Origin: Pampus argenteus
Lineage: Eukaryota; Chordata; Actinopteri; Scombriformes; Stromateidae
Direction of reading: 5' to 3'
Assembly (NCBI GenBank): GCA_036937835.1
Contig: CM072873.1
Span: 13,752,001-13,816,000, forward strand
DNA length: 64,000 nucleotides
Position 1 is the first letter of the stretch. Every line of letters starts with the position of its first letter. The translations under genes were made by a program, and so were the position numbers. The notes beneath the pieces were generated by a model. The model was not told the DNA's origin. It saw only the letters and a program-made list of their open reading frames with translations, and searched no databases. Of the stretch, positions 57,501-64,000 are shown piece by piece.

Positions 57501-58890
57501 AACCTCCTGGAGGTATGACTTATGTGACTCCTACACATGACTTGCAGTACTTGTTTTGACCACAAGAGATCGTGCAACATGACAAATGAAATGTCTCACT
57601 CATGTTTGTGTCTGGTTGCTGTAGTGTGTTAACTATTGACAGTAACATCTTTTAGTTTACATTACATTCCTTAATTTAATACGTTTACTTTTGAATAATT
57701 GTAATTTGGCAATGACCGGTCGTAGAGAAGTTATAATCCACCACACTTTCCAGCCTGGTATTTTAATGAAATTAATTTCTTAATACCATTTACTTTAATA
57801 GAAATAATACAATTTATTTTTATACCACCAATTAGGCTTTTTTTTCTTTTTTTACTTTTGTGTATGGACACATAATTCATTTAATAATTTCAGGTGATTA
57901 TTCAAGAAGAATTTGTGTCTATTAATGAAAAATGCCTTAAGAAATAAAATATCCCACATTGTTGTATATGTAAATATAATGAATGATGATTTTTAACACA
58001 AAACAGTAAAACCTTTAAGATTCTCTTCGGATACAATTTGGATGGTTTTGTTGCTGCAGGTTTGATGATTTGTCCTGGAGTCTGCTGGATCAGTTCGGGC
58101 AGTATGATATACTATGATTACATCAACACCATGTTGTACATCACTTACTTAAGTCCTAGAAATTGATGATAGAATGAAATGTTTATGAACTACCTGAAAA
58201 AGAGCCCCATGGTGGATTTTTCAATACAAAAATCGTATCCATCCTAAAGTATAAAGTCATGCCTTAAATAAGTGTGAATAAACTGTTTACATCAGTAGTT
58301 AACTTAGTTATCTTTCATTTTTTTGTTGTGTTTTTGTTTTGTTAGTTTGGTCTTTTTTTTTATTTATTACATGTTATATGTTTGACCTATATGTAAAACA
58401 GATTATTAAAATAAGCAGTGAAAATAATAAGTTGTAGAGGTAATGAAATGTTTTTTTTTTCCTAACCAACAGATGAATTGATCTAAAGTTCAGTGAAGGG
58501 AAGATATAAATATCTTGCTCACAGATGTCAGACACACTATGTTCATGTTGTTAACTGTTTATCTGACTCCAGTGAGCACACGCGTGTCTGTAAAAAATAT
58601 ATGTTTACAGTTAGAGGTTTACCGCTGGGACAAAAGTACTAAAATTGTCAGGTTTCAAACATAGTCACATATTGTACAGTTAAATTCAAACACTCCATCA
58701 GCAAATTACCTGTTATTAGTTGTCTTATGTGTACCTGATAATGTTTTAATCTGCCTGCAACAAAATTCATACCGTAGAAATCTTGATATAAATTTCTGCA
58801 ATTTTAATGTGGATTTCTGCACCAGATCTCAGTAAACATCTGTTGTGTGTTACAACACACTCATGTTCATTCTGTAATTTCAGTTGACAC
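57501..58890. other. Spacer between papln and the TCR beta locus, no gene seen
   Basis: AT-rich sequence with no exon, V segment, D segment or RNA gene recognised on either strand. Confidence 0.5.
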
Positions 58891-58910
58891 AGAAATGGAA
58901 GTTTGCTCTG

Positions 58911-59140
58911 AGATGTGGGTTGGTGCAGAGATGCAGCTGCACTCTTCAAGCCGGAGGTTGTGGTAAAGTGGAAGGTTGCACCTTCGTCATTTCTCTGTAC
59001 AGAGAACGATGTGCAGGCTCCTCTGTGACCACATCCTCTCCTCTGCTGTCGCTTTCTCCTCCTCTGCAGAGTTTCAAGCCCCGCTTTGACCTCCTTCTGT
59101 ACACAGATGAGAGTACTGATTTCCTGTTGTTATGTGGTAG
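58911..59140 (-). promoter_or_regulatory. Candidate T-cell receptor beta enhancer 3' of TRBC
   Basis: Within about 230 bases lie an E-box CAGCTG (58934-58939), a RUNX site TGTGGT (58959-58964), the exact ETS-RUNX composite AGGATGTGGT (minus strand, 59037-59028), CTTTGA (59084-59089, TCF/LEF-like), an ETS core in TTTCCTG (59120-59126) and a third RUNX site TGTGGT (59133-59138). The cluster is about 1 kb past the TRBC stop codon in the direction of TRB transcription. Mammalian Ebeta also lies 3' of the constant genes and depends on ETS and RUNX sites. Function here is inferred. Confidence 0.5.
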
Positions 59141-60001
59141 ACTCACGCTCTTACACTTAATTTTCTACTGTGAGTCTTTAACCTCACTGAAGATGATCTT
59201 TATTCGTTAAGACTATATCAACTGTAATACTCAATTGTGCAAAATGGAAAAATCAGATACCCACTTTAATCAATCATTTAAAGAGAATATTAGAATTCAG
59301 ATCAATTGATTGAATGTAATTCATCCAGTAAATGTCATCAGAAAACAAAACTTTAGTCACTGTTCAGTTTGGTCATTGGAAAATTTTCTTGTGACCAAAT
59401 TAACCCATCATATGATGTTTTCTTGAGTTGAGGTGTTTGAGAAATAGGTGATTTCTCAGAAAACAGGAAGAAAAGTGAGCTGCTAAAAATACCTCCTACT
59501 ATCTCTGGCAACAGTGATGCTGAGACTAAGATTATAGAATAGTGTCTGATATGAAGTTTAGATAAACACTGTATGTAAATAGTCTTACTGCCTGAATATG
59601 ACATGAGAATCATTAGTAGTACAAACTATAAAAACCCAGTAAGTCACTCAAACTAACATTAATTTAAAAAAAAGCACAAACGTTTCAAAATTCTCTGAAA
59701 TACTTTTATTGAGAATAAAATGTAGCAAACAAGCAGTTTAAAACCACACATGGACAAGTATTTATAAAACATACCAAAGTATTTGCATGCCAGTTATAGC
59801 TTTAAGATTGTAGCAAGAATAGATGCATATAATTGTTACTCTACTGTGTGCAGAATTAGTTCATGTGATTGAGGAATGAATGCAAATCCTTTGCAACATA
59901 CAGCATAGTGGAAATATAACTTCATGTTTTCAGACTTTATTTACAGAAACTAACTCGACTCGATTTCTGAAAGTTCATTTGTTCAGGCTGCAGCTCAGCT
60001 C

Positions 60002-60912
60002 TCAGTTGTTGTGTTTTCCCTGCAGAAACAGAAAGATGACACGATGTCTTAATATAATTTTTTCTTTTTACTTATATTCAGAGCCAGTTTTTATATCAAG
60101 TGCAGGAAATGAAGCGAATCAAAGCATCTAAGCAACAGAAACAGATCACATGCTACGTTGTGTAGAACAAACCTGAAGCTTCCACACTAGAAACACAACA
60201 AAGGCTCCATAGACGCAGCTCTTGGCAATGAAAACACTGTAGGAGAGTTTGGCGGTCTGTGTGATCTTCAAATATTTATCTGTAGAAAGTTCAAACATTC
60301 ACATAAGTAAAAAAGGTTCAATTATATATTTATGCGTATAATCTTTTCTTAACTATGTAAGATGCTGGGTGTTTTGTATGTGATGAAAAGCATGGTATGA
60401 GGTGTACAGAATCACACAGTAATATATTTACCTCTTGTTAGCCATTCTTTTTTAGCTGATAGAAGAATAAACATGGATTAGACGAGTACAGATGATCATT
60501 TACATGTATTTGTTGCAAAAAGTTTCAATCATTTCTGTTTTCTAAATAAACATACCTTCTTCACCAGAAATTGAAGCTGAAACATTTTCATATCCTTTCC
60601 CATTGTAGAACGTGACAATGCATTCGAATGTATTGGTGGGTGTGTACCATTTTCCTAAAGAGACTCTCAACCTGCTGGTGATTTTGTAACTGTTGCCGAT
60701 TTTATTTTCCTTCAGGGCAGCGTTGTCCGTCGCCACACCATTGTTGACGTTCTCCCCATTGATCTTCCAGTACACACTGACGTGGTCTGGGTAGAAATCA
60801 GTTGCTACACAAACTAAGGTCTTCTTCTTTTGATTGCTTTTTTGGTTTTGACACTCATCTTGAGAAGGTTGAAGCACTTTCACTGTTGGTGCAGTGATAC
60901 TAAAGCTTGGTT
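60002..60912 (-). CDS. trbc: T-cell receptor beta constant gene (TRBC)
   Basis: This is the constant part of the TCR beta chain, membrane-bound and paired with TCR alpha and CD3. The exons in transcript order are 60912-60556, 60455-60432, 60279-60173 and 60019-60002, 168 aa after joining to a J. The J leaves one base (G) that completes the first Glu codon (EPSFS). Exon 1 is an Ig C1 domain with the cysteines in LVCVATDFYP and FECIVTFYNG and the Trp in VYWKING. Exon 2 is an 8-codon connecting piece (AKKEWLTR). Exon 3 carries the membrane segment with the charged lysine in SVFIAKSCVYGAF, as in all TCR beta chains. Exon 4 encodes only GKHNN and a stop, so the cytoplasmic tail is very short. No cysteine occurs between the Ig domain and the membrane segment. 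Only one C gene is visible. Confidence 0.93.
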
Positions 60913-61117
60913 CTGCAAAGACAAAGCACATTAATCATTTATTTAAAGCTGCATATAGATCTACAAAGAACCAATGTATAATACAGACATCTAATGCAAA
61001 TCTAATAGCAACAATTTGGACATGAACATTGAGATAAAAAAGACAAGTCATTTGGATTTAATTTCCTCAGATAAATGTTTGATGTTATTAAGTTATCATA
61101 GTGATAAGCGATCTTAC

Positions 61118-61170
61118 CAACAACTGTTAGCCTTGTTCCTTCTCCAAAATAAGCAGGGTAATTGCCAGAA
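61118..61170 (-). other. trbj: TRBJ segment 10 (closest to TRBC)
   Basis: The minus strand encodes GNYPAYFGEGTRLTVV and ends in phase 1 with a GTAAG donor. The heptamer at 61177-61171 reads CAGTGTG, one base off CACTGTG. A 12-base spacer and the nonamer AGTTTTTTA (61198-61190) complete a 12-RSS. Confidence 0.88.
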
Positions 61171-61515
61171 CACACTGCTGACTTTCATGTAAAAAACTGA
61201 CAAAGACCTGCAAGAGCCGAATGAACCTCCAACATATATATTTTTAACTTTTTGATGGAAGGAAATACAACATTTTACCATCTGTTTAGCAACTGGGAAA
61301 ATGTTGACTGTTATAAATCATTATGTAACACCTTCTTAATGCCAATTTTTAGAGCTCAAATATAATGCATCAGTAATTCTAGTAGAGCGTAGCCTTTTTT
61401 TTTTGCCATACAACAAAGAGATTTATCTCATTTTAGTTTTGACAACAAACCTGCACAGAAACACTACACTGTAAAATATTATATCATTATATATTTAATT
61501 ACAGTATTGTCTTAC

Positions 61516-61567
61516 CTAAAACAGTGAGTTTAGTTCCAGCTCCGAAGTAAGCTTCAGACTGGAAACT
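61516..61567 (-). other. trbj: TRBJ segment 9
   Basis: It encodes SFQSEAYFGAGTKLTVL with a GTAAG donor. The adjacent heptamer reads TACTGTG (61574-61568). A perfect CACTGTG lies nine bases further out (61583-61577) but would lengthen the J, and neither has a strong nonamer at 12 bases. The recombination signal may be weak. Confidence 0.8.
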
Positions 61568-61851
61568 CACAGTATTTCACAGTGCTGATAAGAACTCGCT
61601 GAGAGCAATAATCCGGGCATAGAGCCAAATATTTTTATAGCTGCAGTACTTTTACTGGAGAACAAGACTTGTTTTTACTGACACAAACTAACTCCTGGAT
61701 TAAGTTCTTTCACAGTATATATATATTTTTATAATTATATTGAATAAAAAATCTAAAGGTATATTTTTAATACTGGCTATTTTTTCTTACTCACTTAAAG
61801 GAAAATTCTGTGAATTGTGCTCTGTGAGATTATGTTTGCAGGTTTTCTTAC

Positions 61852-61901
61852 CTAAAACTATGAGTTTAGTTCCAGCTCCGAAGTAAAGCTCGTTGTAGGA
61901 G
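61852..61901 (-). other. trbj: TRBJ segment 8
   Basis: It encodes SYNELYFGAGTKLIVL with a GTAAG donor. The heptamer is CTCTGTG (61908-61902), followed by a 12-base spacer and the nonamer GTTTTTGTT (61929-61921). Confidence 0.87.
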
Positions 61902-62247
61902 CACAGAGTGTCACGATCGTAACAAAAACTCTTCCTACTGCTTCTCTATATGTGACACTTTGAATTTATTACACCTTTGTCGTTCTTTGACTTATTAAAA
62001 CTTCTACTTTAATCTACTGTAGTTTACAAAACAGGCAAATCATCCTAGACTTATTTTGTTTACCTTTTGAATATATATAGTCATGTTTTTGTGGCTATTT
62101 TATGATTATTAAATCTCACAATGGCTTTAAACATAATTCATAATTCATGTTTTTAGAATCAGCTCAGGAGTAACATTATGGTGTCAAAAACATCTTAACA
62201 AAATGACACCAGATCAGTATTTATTGAACTTTAAAATGATTTCTTAC

Positions 62248-62301
62248 CCACAACAGTTAACTTTGTTCCAGCACCAAAGTAAGCCTCTAAAGTACCAGAG
62301 T
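62248..62301 (-). other. trbj: TRBJ segment 7
   Basis: It encodes SGTLEAYFGAGTKLTVV with a GTAAG donor. It has a perfect CACTGTG heptamer (62308-62302), a 12-base spacer and the nonamer GTTTTGAGC. The flank is closely similar to that of segment 5. Confidence 0.9.
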
Positions 62302-62577
62302 CACAGTGCACTTGATCAGTGCTCAAAACAGCTCAAGATGCTGCTTTTACTTTGCTTCTTTAGCCTTTAGTTTTATATTAAATGTAACTTTGATTTGCAC
62401 TAAAACTAAAACTTTTCCTTATAGCCTGTGTGTTTTTTTTTTACATGATGCATATGCTAAAGGATTTCTCTCAACAACCAGCCTAATAAAAACATAAAGA
62501 AAAGTTTTAATTCCTTTTACATATTTGACTTCTCTTACAAATGGATTAATGAGAAAATAAATAGACATTTTACTTAC

Positions 62578-62624
62578 CAAGAACAGTCAGTTTTGTACCT
62601 TGGCCGAAATAAGCTTCGTACTGA
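62578..62624 (-). other. trbj: TRBJ segment 6
   Basis: It encodes QYEAYFGQGTKLTVL with a GTAAG donor. It has a perfect CACTGTG heptamer (62631-62625), a 12-base spacer and the nonamer ACTTTTGAC. It is nearly the same as segment 4. Confidence 0.9.
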
Positions 62625-62741
62625 CACAGTGTTTTGGCCTAACGTCAAAAGTTCTGTGCTGAACTTGTACTATAAGCACTCAGGTGCAGTAAGTTTCTTA
62701 AGGAACTACACAATTACAAAGCATTTGTTCTGATTTCTTAC

Positions 62742-62792
62742 CTAAAACAGTTAACTTTGTTCCTCCACCAAAGACCGGTTCATAACCAGAGT
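62742..62792 (-). other. trbj: TRBJ segment 5
   Basis: It encodes SGYEPVFGGGTKLTVL with a GTAAG donor. It has a perfect CACTGTG heptamer (62799-62793), a 12-base spacer and the nonamer GTTTTGAGC. The RSS and upstream DNA match segment 7. Confidence 0.9.
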
Positions 62793-63065
62793 CACAGTGC
62801 ACTCGACCAGTGCTCAAAACAGCCCATGTTGCTGCTTTTACTTTGACTCTTTGTCAGAGTAGTCTCTGAGTGTTTATTGTATTAAATAATACTTTTGATT
62901 TAATCCAGAAAGCAACATCTGCTGTACTGCAGTAGGTTTTTACACCTTTTAACCTTTAAACACAATTTAAAACTATATCCCTTAACGACTAACCTGTAAG
63001 ACTTTAATATGTTTTATTTGCCTTACAAATGGATCCATGAGAAGAAATTTTGATGTCTTACTTAC

Positions 63066-63113
63066 CAAGAACAGTCAGTTTTGTGCCTTGCCCGAAATAG
63101 GCTTCGTAATTAA
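63066..63113 (-). other. trbj: TRBJ segment 4
   Basis: It encodes NYEAYFGQGTKLTVL with a GTAAG donor. The heptamer is CGCTGTG (63120-63114), one base off, with a 12-base spacer and the nonamer CTTTTTGAT. Confidence 0.88.
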
Positions 63114-63242
63114 CACAGCGTTTTAAGTCAACATCAAAAAGCACTGAACTGAACTTGAACTGTCAAGGCTCTAGTAAATTAAATTTCTTAAAGCACCACT
63201 CTAATTACAAAGCTATGTTCAACAATATCATCCTTCACTCAC

Positions 63243-63293
63243 CTAAAACGGTCAGTTTTGTTCCTTTTCCAAAGTACGCTTCGTTCATGTTGT
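63243..63293 (-). other. trbj: TRBJ segment 3
   Basis: It encodes NMNEAYFGKGTKLTVL with a GTGAG donor. It has a perfect CACTGTG heptamer (63300-63294), a 12-base spacer and the nonamer GTTTCATGT. Confidence 0.9.
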
Positions 63294-63440
63294 CACAGTG
63301 TAGAAATACTGAACATGAAACTTCTCTGTCTTTTACTACCAGCATAATCTTTAGATAGTTTTATTAACCCTTCTATCAACACTGAGTCTCTAAAGCAATG
63401 TGACATTTATCAAAACGCATTAATAAATTGAAATATTTAC

Positions 63441-63492
63441 CTAAAACTGTCAGTTTGGTTCCTTGGCCGAAGTAAGCAGGATCAGTGTAGGT
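63441..63492 (-). other. trbj: TRBJ segment 2
   Basis: It encodes YTDPAYFGQGTKLTVL with a GTAAAT donor, the weakest J donor here. It has a perfect CACTGTG heptamer (63499-63493). The sequence at the nonamer position (GCTATTGAG) is poor. Confidence 0.87.
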
Positions 63493-63624
63493 CACAGTGT
63501 TCTCACTTTAGCTCAATAGCTCAGCTTTTTTATGACAACTGATTTTTCTTTAATGTCAAAAACAAACAACTCTGTTTTTTCAAGTTAGCTGCAGTGGTCT
63601 TTAGTCGTGAGAGCTTTGACTTAC

Positions 63625-63675
63625 CCAAAACTGTGAGTTTTGTTCCCTTTCCAAAGTAAGCCTCAACTCCAGAGT
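63625..63675 (-). other. trbj: TRBJ segment 1 (most distal seen)
   Basis: It encodes SGVEAYFGKGTKLTVL with a GTAAG donor. The heptamer is CAGTGTG (63682-63676), with a 12-base spacer and the nonamer CTTTTTGGT (63703-63695). Further J or D segments may lie beyond the window. Confidence 0.89.
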
Positions 63676-63703
63676 CACACTGATTCCCTCCTCAACCAAA
63701 AAG

Positions 63704-64000
63704 TCACAAAATATCCCGTAATCCCCATGTTTAGACACAGTCTTATAATCCAGAGGATGAAGAAGGTTCAAACATGCAGGATGAGCTTCATAATGTCCAA
63801 ATATGTTGTTTTGTTGTCTAGATGAGGTTAAAAAAGCATTCAAATGCTGCACATATGAATTTAAAGTGATTTAAAAATCATGATTTTAACCAAATTTCCT
63901 CATTTAAATTTACTTTCCAATAATTAAGTGGTCTGACATCCTGCGCACCTTGAAAATACTGATGTTTTACTGCTTTATCAACTGTCCAAAGCAGCATGTA
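63704..64000. other. Upstream flank of the J cluster, no D segment seen
   Basis: No G-rich core flanked by two recombination signals is visible on the minus strand, so TRBD and TRBV should lie to the right of the window. Confidence 0.5.

Noticed and set aside
58884..59210. 108-codon + strand open frame 3' of TRBC, considered as an inverted V segment
   Set aside because: It has no V-region framework (no Cys-Trp-Cys pattern, no YxC end, no recombination signal). The cysteines are in a low-similarity sequence. The stretch fits a regulatory element better.
63704..64000. Search for a TRBD segment upstream of the J cluster
   Set aside because: No short G-rich core flanked by 12- and 23-spaced signals was found on the minus strand within the window.

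Overview
The window is vertebrate nuclear DNA from a ray-finned fish, probably a percomorph. The evidence is spliced genes with GT-AG introns, AT-rich introns with microsatellites, dispersed repeats that I recognise from percomorph genomes, a decayed Tc1-like transposase, and a T-cell receptor beta J-C cluster of teleost type. All exon models were read by hand from splice sites and reading phase. Every model closes in frame.

Layout from left to right. (1) exd2 on the + strand (CDS 974-5022, 8 coding exons, 639 aa). (2) A BICRA/BICRAL-family gene on the - strand (CDS 9218-17561, 12 coding exons, 1278 aa), tail-to-tail with exd2. (3) erh on the - strand (20280-22643, 4 exons, 104 aa). (4) psen1 on the + strand (24364-31089, 10 coding exons, 480 aa), head-to-head with erh. 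(5) A small gene of unknown function on the + strand that encodes a 90-residue coiled coil (35317-35589), with its own poly(A) signal. (6) A Tc1-like transposase relic (36733-37062). (7) papln (papilin) on the + strand (41037-56862, 26 coding exons, 1200 aa). (8) A non-coding stretch with a candidate T-cell enhancer near 58.9-59.15 kb. (9) The end of a T-cell receptor beta locus on the - strand: one TRBC gene in four exons (60002-60912) preceded by ten TRBJ segments (61118-63675). D and V segments must lie beyond the right edge.

The genes do not form one pathway. EXD2 is a nuclease. The BICRA-family protein is a scaffold of the GBAF (ncBAF) chromatin remodeller. ERH is a small nuclear RNA-metabolism factor. 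PSEN1 is the catalytic subunit of gamma-secretase. Papilin is an ADAMTS-like matrix protein. EXD2, ERH, PSEN1 and PAPLN all map to human 14q24, so most of the window is a conserved synteny block. The BICRA-family gene and the TCR beta locus are the parts that do not match human 14q24.

The items most worth a second look are the enhancer candidate 3' of TRBC (an exact ETS-RUNX composite plus further RUNX sites), a roughly 490-bp tandem duplication of a two-J unit, the absence of a cysteine in the TRBC connecting peptide, the 90-residue coiled-coil gene, and the identity of the BICRA-family paralog.
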